Positions 35,983 to 48,886 of a DNA stretch of 64,000 nucleotides are shown here, one piece after another. The notes under the pieces are model-generated. The model was given only the letters and a program-made list of their open reading frames with translations. It did no database searches and was not told the origin of the DNA. The stretch is taken from NCBI GenBank assembly GCA_947034885.2, contig OX344755.2, positions 1,800,501-1,864,500 on the forward strand, given 5' to 3'. The translations under genes were made by a program, and so were the position numbers. Position 1 is the stretch's first letter. Each line of letters begins with the position of its first letter. Source of the stretch: Thuidium tamariscinum. Taxonomy: Eukaryota; Streptophyta; Bryopsida; Hypnales; Thuidiaceae.

Positions 35983-36980
35983 TGCATTGAGTTCTCTTCC
36001 ATTTGCAAGCAGCAAACCGTGAGCTCGAACCATATTGATAGAGCTAGAGCAACTTACTCCATTGCGTGATTTCGGCGTTCATTGCAGGTACGCTTCGAGA
36101 ATTTCTCTCCGATCAGTTTGACAGTGACTGAGTCTCGATCGATCATCTTCTTCAAACTCTTTCATTTTTAGTGCATTCGGAGCTTGAATGATTTCATCGC
36201 ATGCATAGGATCGATGTTAGGATCCATCCTGTATTCAATTCCTATGTGTATACCTTCGAAATATGCTTGATCATATTGGTGATGTGACCTCGATCACTCG
36301 TGGTGCGTGATCGTGTTGATGAATGATGATGTGGACTCAATTGTTTACAGTAGCACTCACGGACAGCGTACGGTAGTCTAACAGTGAGGCTCCCTCACAC
36401 TGGTAGCAAATTAAGAATTGAAATGGGGTGCTTCATCTTCTCTCAGTGCGAACAGTGCCTCTGTAAGAATTGGACAATTGCAGAACTGTAATCGTACGGG
36501 TCGGGTAATGTCTGTTCCAGTAGGACAGAACCACAATTTGCTGTTGTACAAGCGAGCACTCAAACTTTCAGATTGATAGCTAGATACGCATGAGCAGGAG
36601 TCAGTACGTGCTAAGCTTTACGTCCTATGAATTCTAGTAACATTCTTAAATAAAAATTCCAGCGAGCTTTCCAACGCAACTAGTGTTCTGTTGTGAACTG
36701 AAACGACATTAGTAATATCAAATCTGTGATATGTAACTGACCATAGTTATTAATAAACGATCAGGAGTTAGTCAGTTGCCCGCATTTCCGTGGTGTGAGA
36801 AATCGTTGTACCATTCCATTGATAAATAGTGCATTTCCAGGAGTCGCGTCACTCGAATGTACGTATTCATCGACGTCGTCTGAATTGGGTTCTTGCGATT
36901 GGTCGGACTTGAGTTTTGGATAAATCAAGATTATAGCTGAAGCTGTATTTACTTTATATCTGTCAGCAGATCAAGCCACC

Positions 36981-38382
36981 ATGGCTCTTCACGGGAAGAT
37001 GCTAATAGCATTGGCGGTGTCATTCCTGGCCCTGACCCTGTCAGCTGCGGCAACTCGAGGCCCCAGCGAGGTCCGTGCTCCAGGCCGAGGCCTTGGTGCT
37101 CCACAGTGTGGCCAGCAAGCTGGGAACAAATTGTGCCGCAACGGTTTGTGTTGCAGCGAGTTCGGCTTCTGCGGCGACACAAATGACTATTGCGGAGACG
37201 GCTGCCAAAGTCAATGCCTCGGCGAGGTCCAAACTCTAGGCCGAGGCCTTGGTGCTCCACAGTGCGGTCATCAAGCTGGAAACAAAAGGTGCCGTGACGG
37301 TATGTGTTGCAGCGAGTTCGGCTTCTGCGGCGACACAAATGACTATTGCGGAGACAGATGCCAAAGTCAATGTCACAGCGGTGCTCTAGGCCGAGGCCTT
37401 GGTGCTCCACAATGCGGTCATCAAGCTGGAAACAAAAGGTGCCGCGACGGTATGTGTTGCAGCGAGTTCGGCTTCTGCGGCGACACAAATGACTATTGCG
37501 GAGACGGATGCCAAAGTCAATGTCGCAGCGGTGCTCTAGGCCGAGGCCTTGGTGCTCCACAGTGCGGTCATCAAGCTGGAAACAAAAAGTGCCGCGACGG
37601 TATGTGTTGCAGCGAGTTCGGCTTCTGCGGCGATACGAATGAGTATTGCGGAGACGGCTGCCAAAGTCAATGCCCTAGCGACGGTGGTCATCGTGCCAGC
37701 ACAGGAAAAGCTTCACACTACAGCACATATATCCGTAAGTTTCTAAGCCTTCAATAACTTGGGTTTAGAATAGTTGAAGGTTTCACTGGAAGGATCGTGC
37801 GTTACAGCTACAGTAGCTCCAGAGCTACCAGTAACGTTACGTTTGTTCTCGCCATACTGCAAGCGGACGACTTTAAGTTAATTAATCTCTCTAATCACTG
37901 TTAACTTTTGCAAGCCTACGTACAGAATTCCGTTACTAATCCATCATCTTCAATTCTGATAGAGTATTTCAGCTCCTTCAGTTACCAATTGCACTAAGTC
38001 TCTAACTTTGCGTTACCCAATCGATGAATGCATGTGTGCAGCATCAGCTTGCTATGGCAACGACGTAAGCCATTTCCCGTCAAACCGGCACATGGCTGCA
38101 GTGAGCGACGGCAACCCCGACCTCTGGAAAAACGGCGAGGGCTGTGGCAAGCACTACCGAATTCGCTGCGAAGGCAACGGCTGTCGCCATGGAGACGCCA
38201 TCACTATCAAAGTGGTCGACCGCTGTCCCAACGGCTGCGAGGGCCGCGCCTTCGATCTCTCGGAGGAAGCGTTCGGTGCGATTGCTGACAAAACGGTCGG
38301 TGTGATCAAGGTCCACTATGAGCCCGATAACGGTGCCGATGCAATCCCCTGGGACCAGAAGAAGCTCATCGCTGAAGTGTGA
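36981..38382 (+). CDS. Secreted protein with four hevein domains and an EG45/expansin-like DPBB domain
   Basis: Two coding exons, 36981-37734 and 38042-38382, joined in phase, giving 364 residues. The ATG lies in a strong context (gccaccATGG). Residues 1-24 form a signal peptide. Four hevein-type chitin-binding domains follow at about 41-79, 93-131, 143-181 and 193-231, each with eight Cys and the SEFGFCG...YCG chitin-contact pattern. Residues 252-364 are a double-psi beta-barrel of the EG45/plant natriuretic peptide-like type ([24 protein letters not shown]). The likely role is binding chitin in the apoplast, in defence or wall remodelling. Repeat units at DNA level (156, 150, 150 bp) are nearly identical, which implies recent duplication or gene conversion. 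It is related in idea to hevein-barwin PR-4 proteins, but the barrel here is not the canonical barwin type. Confidence 0.88.
37082..37680 (+). repeat. Tandem coding repeat (4 hevein units)
   Basis: Units start at 37082, 37238, 37388 and 37538. The last three differ by only a few bases. Each encodes one hevein domain with a Gly-Arg-Gly-Leu-Gly-Ala linker. Confidence 0.95.
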
Positions 38383-40270
38383 TACATCCGCCAGTAATCG
38401 ATCGATCACTGTCGTCGATCGAGGTTTCGATCACTGTCTGTCCGATCCTGTACATCCTGTTTTGCATGCACTCTATCTCGATCGATTTCCTGTCGATCAA
38501 AGTACGTATTACAGTAAATTAGAATAAGCTCCAGATCGATTGATCTAGTTCTTACGGTGAGTTTCCCAGAGCTAGAATCATGGTTTCGGTCTCGACCTCG
38601 CGTTCATGTTCATGTACGCCTCGTGCATGATCAAGTATTTTGCGAGTACCCTAGGCTGCTTGCGTGCTAGCTAGATTGGTAGTTAATTATCGGTATGTTC
38701 CTACGGTATCTATCGATCCTTCATTGCAAGTAGCTGTAAGCTAGTGTTGTATTTAGCGTGCAGAGCTCGGAACAGAGCTTTGAGCTTTGTGGTGTGTTTG
38801 CCGTGCTTGTAATAAGCTCCGAGAGCAGATTTCTTAATATATCCAAACCTTAATATATCCAGACCTCATGACTGCGTATGATCGAGCGGGCTAAACTTCT
38901 GCTTATCTAATACGACTAAAACCTGTTTGATTAAGTTTATCCCTTGTGGATTTTTGTTGCTCTGTTTCTAATCGCTTTGCTCGTCACTTTGTTCAATTCT
39001 GCTGCACATGGAATTATCCTTTGTTCTCTGTACTCAAAAGCATTTGAAGATAATGCCCATTTAGTGAAGTGCTTGTTAGAGCACATCAATTGAATGATGC
39101 AACTTGGAATGGGACGAACAGCTACAAGTTATTTTGTCTGCAAATTTTATTTTCGTAGGCAGAACAGCAACCAAGGGTGCGATAATTTTAATAGCCAAGT
39201 GCATGCAAAATCAGAAAGGTTGAAGATATGGCAAAAAGAGAGTTTATTATCTCTACCATTGGGAGATGTTTAGCAATGATGCACTGCAGTTTGAACTTAG
39301 TTCAATAGTTATGTACCAGCTCAGGTGAATGAAAGTAAAATATGTGTTAAAAAGATATAGTGGCACGTTAGGACCATCATTCTTCAATTTTCATGTCTAA
39401 AAGAATCATGATGTGGATATTTAGGGGGCCAGAGAGCATTGTTTCTTAAGACTTATCACATAGACATAGAGACATAAAGATGTGTACAGGTCTGGTACTG
39501 TAATCTTACAACCATCCCATTTGAAGCATTCAAAGATTTTTATATTGCAAAGGAAATGATTTAGAATTTCTTATTTTGCATAATGGACATTCAATCCTCA
39601 TGCAACCCCAATCAAGCACACCAGATTTCAAATTCAATAAACCAAAATTCCATTTCAACATTTTTGGTGAATTTTTTAAGTTAATTTGAATGGTTTTAGA
39701 TAATATTTTATTGAGAACAAATGGTGATGAATTTTTTTAATTTGATTGCATAGGTATGATTGTAGATTTGTAGGGAACATCCATAAGCACATCTTTCACA
39801 TTAATAAAACACCCCATTAAAAACAAAAATGTAATTTAGGAGGAAATCAATGTGGGGCAATGGGGCATCATATGACTAAACTTTATAAAATAGGTATCCT
39901 TAAATATTATCTACATTTTGGCTAAGCAATTATATTATGATGTTGAAATGTAAAAGGTTAATTGTAGCGTAAGATCCTAATAGAAAAATCTAATTAAAAT
40001 ATAGAGATATCTATTTTACAATTTACATAGGATAATCCTATCATATATTACATTGATTTCTTTCTAAATTATATTTTTGTTACTCAATTATGGAATAATG
40101 AGTTTTTTTTAAATGTAAACAATGTGCATATGGATGTTCTGTACATATCTATGCAATCAAATTAGAAAAAATTGATCACTAATTATTTTCAAATTAACTT
40201 AAGAAATTCACCAAAAATTAGATTAAATTTTTTTCAAAACTGAAATTTGGTATACTTGATTGGAATTGTA
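38383..40270. other. 3' flank and AT-rich intergenic DNA
   Basis: The first 500 bases are probably the 3'UTR and downstream flank of the hevein gene. The remainder is AT-rich with no coding signal and no clear transposon ends. Confidence 0.4.
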
Positions 40271-40272
40271 TA

Positions 40273-40585
40273 GCAAATTTTGTTAAAATGGTAGTATTCC
40301 ATTAGTTTGACACATTCTACAATTTAAACCAATGGTATGAAATCTAAATTTGTCATAGATTTTTGAAATTTGTATATTTTATAGATGTTTGAAACCTATA
40401 TTTGTCCAAGAAACCACAATGTTTCAAACTGTGTGGTTTGAAATCTAAATCTTTTCTAGATTTTGGAAACTATATATATCTTAGATGTTCGAAAATCTAG
40501 ACCAATCCTAGGCATCAATTTTCAATTAAGACTATGTGGTCTAAATAATGGCATTTGGAATACCTCCATTTTAATGAAATTTGCC
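40273..40585. mobile_element. MITE related to the one split by the giant element
   Basis: The left end GCAAATTTTGTTAAAATGG and right end CCATTTTAATGAAATTTGCC are inverted complements. The flanks aattgtata and atttgtgta agree at 7 of 9 positions. Termini and internal motifs (gtctaaa, tctagattt) match 12865-13158. Confidence 0.7.
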
Positions 40586-40589
40586 ATTT

Positions 40590-41840
40590 GTGTAACGAAT
40601 CAATAATAGTTATATTTAGCAAAATATACCAATTTAATTGACATTGTACAAAAAAATTGGCTCAAATTAGTTGGCTGTAAGATATGATTCATTACAATAT
40701 CTAACATGTACATCACTACATGATATTATGTACCATGATTTTGTAATAAATTATACATCTAATTAAGCATTTATGAGTTATTCTTATTACCAAATTATTT
40801 CATTATAGTTTGTCTAAAATTATATAACATGCTTAAATGCACTTTAGTCCTACATAATTATTATTATCCTTTGTAGCATGTAACTTAGTTATGAATTTTG
40901 AATCCATAGGAAATTTGAAAGTATTTAGGACAAAAGCTATATTAAAAAATATCACCACCCTATTTTGTATATGTCAATTGAAGTCTTAAGGAGATGATTG
41001 CAAAAAATAGGAAAAATACTTCTTGCACCTATACTCAAAAAATCACATTCTTTACAAATAAAGTCATAAGGTAGAAACATCCAACAATGTTCTCGTTCCC
41101 ATTTTTGTACCCTAAACTAGTACTATATATGTCCCTAAAGTTTGAATAATATGCATTCTAAATGTTTAGTTTTGATTTGGTAACACCAATATTTGACTTT
41201 AGTTGGCTTACAATTGATTTTTGCACATTTTTGTCTAGGATTCACCTATGTGACAATTTCAATAGTTTAGAGAACCAACACTTTGAAAAATCATAGAAAT
41301 TACATACGACATGTAATTTTATTTATTTATTTTCAATATTCATGATTTCCACTCACTAAGGCTACAACTATGTTGCATTGATTGGTTAATTGATGGTTTT
41401 GGGGTGCTTCTACTAATGTGATTTCTTTGGTATCTTTTGCTGCTTTTGTTTTTAGTTACAATATTTTGCAATATTAACTTAAGGGCAAAACACCCATTCT
41501 CACACATGTTCCTTGCAGTGGACTATAGATTCACCCAAATGCGTCAATAGAGTTCCCTTAATGTATTCGCCATATGTGTGATTGTAATTTGCTGACACAA
41601 TTGAAGGACACATAAGAAAATCTGGTTGGTTGAGTGTTTATTTTCGCAGGGTTCACTTTGGGGGGCACCTATAGGACGGTTCCACAGGTCTAGGGAGCCG
41701 ACACTTTGAAAATTTGTAGAAATTACATACTATATCCGAATAATCTAAATTTTTTTTGAATATTCATGATTTTCACTTGCTAATAGTAGAAAAATATCAT
41801 TTTTAGAAAACTCTGCCTCCAACTATGCTGGATTCCTTAT
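40590..41840. other. AT-rich intergenic DNA
   Basis: No gene or well-bounded repeat recognised. Confidence 0.4.
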
Positions 41841-41849
41841 TTGGACGGT

Positions 41850-43875
41850 TTTGGGTGTTTCCACTGTATACAAATTCATTTCCAATTCATCCTCAATTGG
41901 GCTTATAAGTTCACTCTTCCGCTCAATCCATGTGGCGCTTCATCAGACCCATCCAGTTGTCTCCCCAAAGTCACTCGCCACGTCATCTGGCACCTGGACC
42001 AAGTACAAGCAACGTGGCCAGACCCCAGACCCGTTCTCGCGAATCTCTGCGTCGACACAATCCACGATCTTCACCGTTGGATCAAAACAAATTTTCCACG
42101 GCTCCGATTCCGTCGTCTCTGTCTCACTGGCATTCCGTTTGAACGGGAGCTATGGTGTGAACTAGCGATGGAGTCTTGAGGGCGCTTCAGCTCCGACGAG
42201 CCTGCCCCTATTCGATTGTCAGACTCTCAGTCCACAGTTAGGAATTAAATTCCTGTGGCAATGCGGAATTAAGTTGGCAGCTGCTGCACAGGTATGTTTT
42301 TTTCTAGGAAATTAGGAAAATATGCTATGAGTTTGAGTTTTAAGAACCGATCTTACGCAGCTTCTCTTTGGTGCAATTCGTAGTTGTCGATGTTCATCCT
42401 GCCTGGCGTTTTCACCTTCGATTCGCGTTAGAGAGAAGTACAGAAATGCGTGCACCTTGTGATTGAAGCTCCCGCATTTTGTTTTACTCTGCATCTCGAA
42501 AATCCATTTCCCCTTTTTTATCATCCTTCTCTCTGGTGATCCTCGCCGCGCTGCACTACTCTTCTTACCGTTGCCATTCCTCTATAGAATGTCTTGTTTT
42601 AGTTTCTTCATCGAAAACCATTAGAATTCCTGCTCATTTCCTAGAATCTAGAGACTTGGGGCTTAGGGTTCCGAGTTTTGTAACAATCGAGCACGCAGGA
42701 TTGAAAGGGGTGGAGCTATTGACACAAGTGGATTTGCGTTGGCTGTTTTGCTCTTGCTGCTGGTAGGAAGAATGTAGAGCCTTTTTCTTTCGTTCCTTCA
42801 TCGAAAAGCATTGAAATTCCTGCTCATTTTCTAAATTCCAGAAGACTTGGGGCTTTCTTAGGGTTTGCAGTTTGTAGCAATTGAGCATTCAGGATTGAAA
42901 GAGGTGCAGCTACTGACACAAGAGGGAGGATTCACGTTTGAGAGCTTCGTAATTTGCTCAGATAAATCTCATCCTCCATTTTGCATTCTCGTTCTCCACA
43001 GGACGCAAAAGGGGTGTCGCACCTTCTTCATGGAGAAGATGACAACCCCTAATCTGATTTATCAGAGTGTTTTCGTACTTTATTTTTATACTTTTGTTGT
43101 TTGTGTTTTTTTTACTTTCGATGGATCGGGAGGGTAGATGCAGAGCTTAAGAGTTGGTCATCGGGTTCGTTGTATGGTTATCTTTCGTGACCTATTGGAG
43201 GTGTTGCATATGTGTCAGGTTTGTGTCCTTGGTGTTGGTGGTTTATGTGGATTAGGTTTTCTGGGAGATTGGTGCTGGATTGAATTAAGAATTGATTAGG
43301 GTTTATGGTTGTGTACGGGCACTGATTTTGAGTTACCTATGCCCGTATGGATCGATCGTGCGCAACTTTATCGTCGTAGTAGTTCACCGCTGTAAATTTG
43401 AACTCTGAATAATGTTGTAGCTTTATTTTTATTTGGTTTTGATTTTACGATTGTTTGGAGTTGCGCTCTGAGAGGTAGGATCTAGAGCTTGAGAATCGAT
43501 CATCTGGAGTCTTGTGGTTTTCTTTCTTATTTTGTTATTGCATTCGTGGTTTCGTCTTGCTTATGTGGATTACTTTTCGGGGAGATTGGTGCTGGATTGA
43601 ATTCGCGAAGTTGATTAGGGTTTGTGGTTTTACGTGTTGATGGAGTTTAGGGCTTACCAGCGGGACGAAGTCTTCTTAATTACGATACTCTTGGCGGAAG
43701 AGTGATGTTATTTCAGAGGAATGTACCATTCAGGAGATCGTCTCTCAACCAGCGTATCATAGGGCGGAGTGGACTGGACTAGATTGCCCATAATAGCGCT
43801 CTCTGGTCAAGAGTACCCGTGCCCGTTTATTCATTTTTTTTTCAAGCGGACGGGGGAGGAAAGCGCTAGACAAGG
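41850..43875 (+). promoter_or_regulatory. Probable promoter and 5' leader region of the SNARE gene
   Basis: GC content rises at about 41.9 kb. A donor-like site (cacag/gtatgt, about 42292) and an acceptor-like site (ttttcaag, about 43851) could bound a long 5'UTR intron just ahead of the ATG at 43876. Open frames in this stretch have no recognisable domains. A repeated segment (tcatcgaaaa-cattgaaattcctgctcatttcta) occurs at about 42610 and 42798. Confidence 0.4.
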
Positions 43876-46629
43876 ATGAGCTTCTTAGACATAGAGGCTG
43901 GGGGTCTCCCCCCCGGTCGCAGGCAGCAAGATACGACGCAGGCGCTTGCGTCCGGAGTGTTTCAGATCAACACCGCTGTATCATCATTCAAGCGTCTCAC
44001 TGGCTCGTTGGGCACTGCTAAAGACACTCCTGCCCTTCGTGAAAAATTGTAAGATTCTCTCATCCGAAATGTAAGGCAACTGCACACCTGTGATGTTATA
44101 TCCGAATGCCTTGCTAAAAGGGTGTATCGTTCTCTTCTTAACATTCTACAACTATCAATTGGAGACGCCTCACCCATTGTTCTACGTCGTAATGTTAGCT
44201 GTTGATAGTCAATGCTCACGATCCCAAATGTCCAGTCTCCACATTGATGGTAGCTTGAGGCTCTCGCTTGAAGAGATTATATTTGGTATCTGCCGGATCA
44301 TAATAGAATTGAGATTACCAATATTTTGGACGTCTTAAGATTGTGAGGTAGAATAGTTGCAACTGTTAGAAAGGGGAGGAGACTACATGTTTTAGTCCAT
44401 GACACTTAATTAAAATTGAGTTTTTAGTTTCCTACTTTTCGGGACCATAAGAAAGTGTATGCTCTCAGGCACAAAACGCGACTGCACATAGGACAACTTG
44501 CCAAAGAGACAGGCTCAAAGTTAAAGACTGCTAGTGATCATGACCACAACAGACCTGTTCAGGTAGGCCATTGTAACCATCTTTGATGAATTCTGATCTC
44601 ATATTTTTTTAGCCCTGTATTATGTACGCTTTCTGAGTGGTTTTCAAAGCTATCGACCTCAATATTTTTTCCAGTCCTGCTGGAAGAAGTGATTTAGTGG
44701 GAGAAGTCTAGATTTGTTCTTCAACGTACCCAAACAACATAATCTTACAGGCTCTGATGACAAAGTGTTAAACGTGTTCTGGGTTTACTTGTCCTTATTT
44801 TCTGCACAGGGCAATAAGAAATTGAGCGATGCTAAACTTGCGAAAGACTTCCAAGCCGTGCTTGTCGAATTTCAGAATGCCCAGAAAATAGCTCAGGAAC
44901 GGGAAAAAATGTTCGCACCATTTGTTCCTGAAGATGTTCAAGCAAGGTCTGGTCTTCCATCCGTTTTTCGACTTTGGCTAAACTCAGGTGCCCTTATTTT
45001 AGCGACTGCGAGGTCTTTTGGTTGTCAATGGCTGTTGCAGAGTACACTAATGTTAAAGGACTAGGTAGGTGTCACTTGATTAACTTGTTTGCAGGGCAAT
45101 TTTGTGAAGTCGAGGTCTCTTGTGTTTTTTCCTTCTGGTGGATTATTTATCGAATTGGAATTTATTTGAGAACTGATTCATCGGCAATCAATCAACTATT
45201 ACAGATGTGTGGGTGGCATGAACTATACTTGTCAGTAGTTCTAGCTCTCTGGAGATTTTACTGATTCTTAAACATAGCTTGGGTTCCTTGATGGCTTTTC
45301 CGGGGAGATTACAGTGAAATGATATGGTGCGCTGGCCTTAGTTATGAATATGTTAATCCAAGCTAGTTTGTTGACCTTATATATGATGCTCATGAGATGA
45401 GTGGTTTTTTGCAGTCAATATTCAGGTGAAGTGAAGTCAGCGCCAGAGGAAAGTCAGCATCAAACCTTTGCTGCACAAAGATCGTAAGAATTTGGGACTT
45501 ACTCTCACACTCCCGCGTTGGTGCCTCAGATGAAGGTTTAGGTGTAGTTTGTTCTTTATTTGCTCTGGATTAAGAATTAAAGCGTTGAACTGCCTCCAGG
45601 ATTGATATGAATATTGAATTACAATGCTGTGCAGGCAAGACTTCATCCAACTGGAGAACGAAACAGTTTTCAATGAAGCCGTGATTGAAGAGAGAGAGCA
45701 AGGCATACGAGAAATACACCAGCAAATTGGCGAAGTGAATGAGATTTTCAAGGATTTAGCAGTTCTCGTTCACGAACAAGGCTACATGATTGGTATGCTA
45801 TATGACTGATACCTTCTTTTGTATTGCCTGCTATTTAACACTGCATTGCCACGGGTTATTGTCCTTCCTGCGGTTTGAGAATAGTTTGAATTATGTTGAA
45901 CATCTGCGTCTGTTGGTGCAGATGACATCGACTCAAATGTAGAAGGTGCGGAAGCTGCTACTGAGCAAGCAAATCGCCAGCTTGCAAAAGCAGCTAACAG
46001 TCAAAAGTCGGGAACAACACTGGTAACCTTCGTACGCCCGACCTCTTTAACATCACCTTCTCTAATATCACACCCTCTGTTCTCTCATCGTACCCTGGGA
46101 AATCACCGAACCCATTTCTCCACTCATTTGCCCATTCTGTTATGTCACAAGTCGTACAAATGTGATTATGACTTCACAGAACATATTATCACAGATCTGA
46201 TGATATGGGGTTCAACGAGTATGAAACGTGTTGTAGGACGCCTTCCTGATTCATGCGACCCCTATTACTTCTTATAATGTTACTTTCTCTTGCAACACTA
46301 TTTTGTAACAGTGTTACAGTACTCCATATAATCATGTGCATTTGGGGCGCCTGGCTGTGGCGTCAGAGTCCGTTGTACTTCTGGCAGACAGTTATGATGT
46401 GAATCGCTTTGGAGAAGCTCTAGATACCGCCGTGAAATTCTTTTTAACTCGTGACCTTTCTTTTCACATTTATGCCTGTGCCGTAGCCTTAGTTTCTGGT
46501 GATAACGTTGGTGACTGTTGAACAGAGTAGGCACCCTAACTCTGTTTTTTTGTGTTTCTGCAGACTTGTTTGATTTTGGTGATCGTGGCGATGGCAGTGC
46601 TTGTGCTGCTCCTCTTCTTGACTCGGTGA
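43876..46629 (+). CDS. Qa-SNARE, SYP2/PEP12 (syntaxin 22-like)
   Basis: Seven exons join in phase: 43876-44048, 44469-44562, 44810-44946, 45415-45483, 45635-45792, 45922-46022 and 46564-46629, giving 265 residues, normal for this family. The N-terminus MSFLDIEAG and the Habc helices ([28 protein letters not shown]) match plant SYP2 syntaxins. The SNARE helix runs through [20 protein letters not shown] and carries the zero-layer Gln in [11 protein letters not shown]-terminal membrane anchor of about 20 residues ([16 protein letters not shown]) follows. Expected role: fusion at the prevacuolar compartment and vacuole with Qb, Qc and R-SNARE partners. All introns have GT-AG ends. No defects seen, so the gene looks functional. 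Confidence 0.95.
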
Positions 46630-48883
46630 TGACGTCCTCTTCGTTTGTGACATTGGATTGGGGTCTACCATATTTTGACATTGCTCTAGCTAGCATATTT
46701 CTCTCAAATAATTTTAGAAACAGGTAAACCAGGTACTGTATTTCTATTAGTCCTAGGGTTTTGTGTTGTTCAAGGTGAACCTTGTTTTTTGAACTGTGGT
46801 ACAATGAATCCTCGGCTTCAAGTTATTTTGGCTCAGCGTAAGTTTTACAGCACGAGCGTTGGAATTGCACGCAGTGTCGTCCATTACCTGTTGATGCTTT
46901 GAGGGAGATTGTACAATGTGTTGTAATACTTCAGTATTCCAAGTGCATGCTTTGTTCTACTTGTGGGTAAAACCACCTGATTGCCAGGTAGGGACTCCAA
47001 AGACAGCTTCCTGGGATCAGGGAAACCTGAAGAATTCTGGACGAGAGAGAGCAACAGAAGCTTACTGCTCATCAGAATTCAATTTTTGTCCTCTTGCCAT
47101 CAAAAAGTATGATCTATCAGCGGGCGAAACGGTATTAAACCCGGGATTGGTTAAGAGCCTCCCGAGGCAGTGCAATTAGAGTGTATTTAGAGAGGATTGA
47201 GTGGTGACAACTGATGTAATGATCGGAGCCCCATGTTCTTTGGAGTCCTAGCACACCCGCCTTCTCATATTGCTGCTGCGGGCTACCGGTCTTCTACGGA
47301 GTAATTTGGTGCACTTTCCGTGTATTGCGAGATCTAACGAGTTGGGTTGGTGGGTGATAGTTTCACCATTGGATCTTATTGGGTGCAGTTATATAGAAAT
47401 GCCTTTTTTTTCTCAGATTTCATGTTATAGAACTAACTACCTGGGAGTTGGAAAAATATGAGCCGCTAGTGTGCACTTGCAGTTGAAAATCAAATGCAGA
47501 TTCGAGAGTAATGAAATGAGTATGTGTGGGAAGACGAACCAACATCACGCAATCAAGGTATTTTTGTGACAAACATCTGCAGTGAATGAGTTTCAGACAC
47601 AAATTGCAATGGGCTCCTTCACCAATTATTTTTGTCATGTTAATGAAAAAATTAATTAAATTATACGAAGAATTTCAAGAGTTTTACCCAAAATAAGTGG
47701 AAGTCCATGTCCTCAACCCTATAAATCCGTAAATCAATTAGTGGGTTTTTTGAGGTTTCGGTAAACTTTTGTAGTTTGGCCTTTGACCTTTCATATGTGC
47801 ATATCAAATTTTTAGATGCACTTGTTTGTTACAACTCCAAATATGGAATTTGTGTACATATGCTAGTTTGAATGTATTTTTTTTTATGAATTATAGTGTT
47901 TTAACCACAGAAATTTCAAATCCTACAAGTGAAAGTGCATTTTGGCAATTATTTTGCTACTTGAGGATATTCTCTATTGTAGGCTATGACAAAAAAAAAT
48001 TAGCTTTTAGGCCATGAAAATTGGTTTTTGAAAATATTTTTTGAACTTTCTTTCCTTTCATATTTTATAATATTTTATTGTAACAATCAATTGTTTGGGT
48101 ATTAAAACAAGTTTTTTTTTTAATTTTGGTAAATTCATGAATATTTTTCTAATTGAGAATGTAAAATTTGTTCATTGATTTTCCAATTAGTAAAGTATGA
48201 AAAACAAAAAACAATACATTACTAGTATATACAATATCATCCTAATAAATTTTAAGATACATTCACATCAAATCTTTTGTGAACTAATATCAATTATTAT
48301 TGAAACCTCTTAGTTATTCTAAATGAGCTTTCCAAAACTTTAATTTCAAGTGATGATTGTCATTCTTATTTGTGGTTCTAAGAATCTTATCAAAAAAGTT
48401 GTTTTGTAGTCATAATAAATTAAAGTACTAAATGATTGCTCTTCATTCTTAGTATTATCTTCATTGATTACTTGTTGTATAGAAACACAACCATTTTTTT
48501 CCAAAACAATGGATATATATTTTCTACAATTGCATACTTCAATATACACCTACAATAATTACCAAGAACAATTACATTGGTATTGTTCTTTTGAAATCAA
48601 CATTTCATTCAAGAGTAATTATTATCACTATTTCATCTCTAATCCATTCAGCAAATTTTGCAAATATATAAATTAAAAGAGAGGCTCCAATAGAATAGTA
48701 GCTTAAAAAAGATGAAATCACAAAGAGTTGTTCAAAAAATTATATGTTCTTTACAAAACATTGGTTTAGGACTTAGTAAATGAAGAATGCTAAATATTGT
48801 AGAAAGTTGTATGTCTATAATGAAGATTGTCAAAACTTTTGGTGATGATTTTTATTGAAACTTGGAATACTTCAATCAAGTGC
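46630..48883. other. 3' flank of the SNARE gene and AT-rich DNA
   Basis: 46.63-47.3 kb is probably the 3'UTR and flank; an open frame at 46.9-47.2 kb has no recognisable domain. From 47.6 kb the sequence is AT-rich without gene signal. Confidence 0.4.
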
Positions 48884-48886
48884 CAA

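Noticed and set aside
41841..42179. Overlapping open frames before the SNARE gene
   Set aside because: Three overlapping frames without domain or splice support; more likely promoter and leader sequence.
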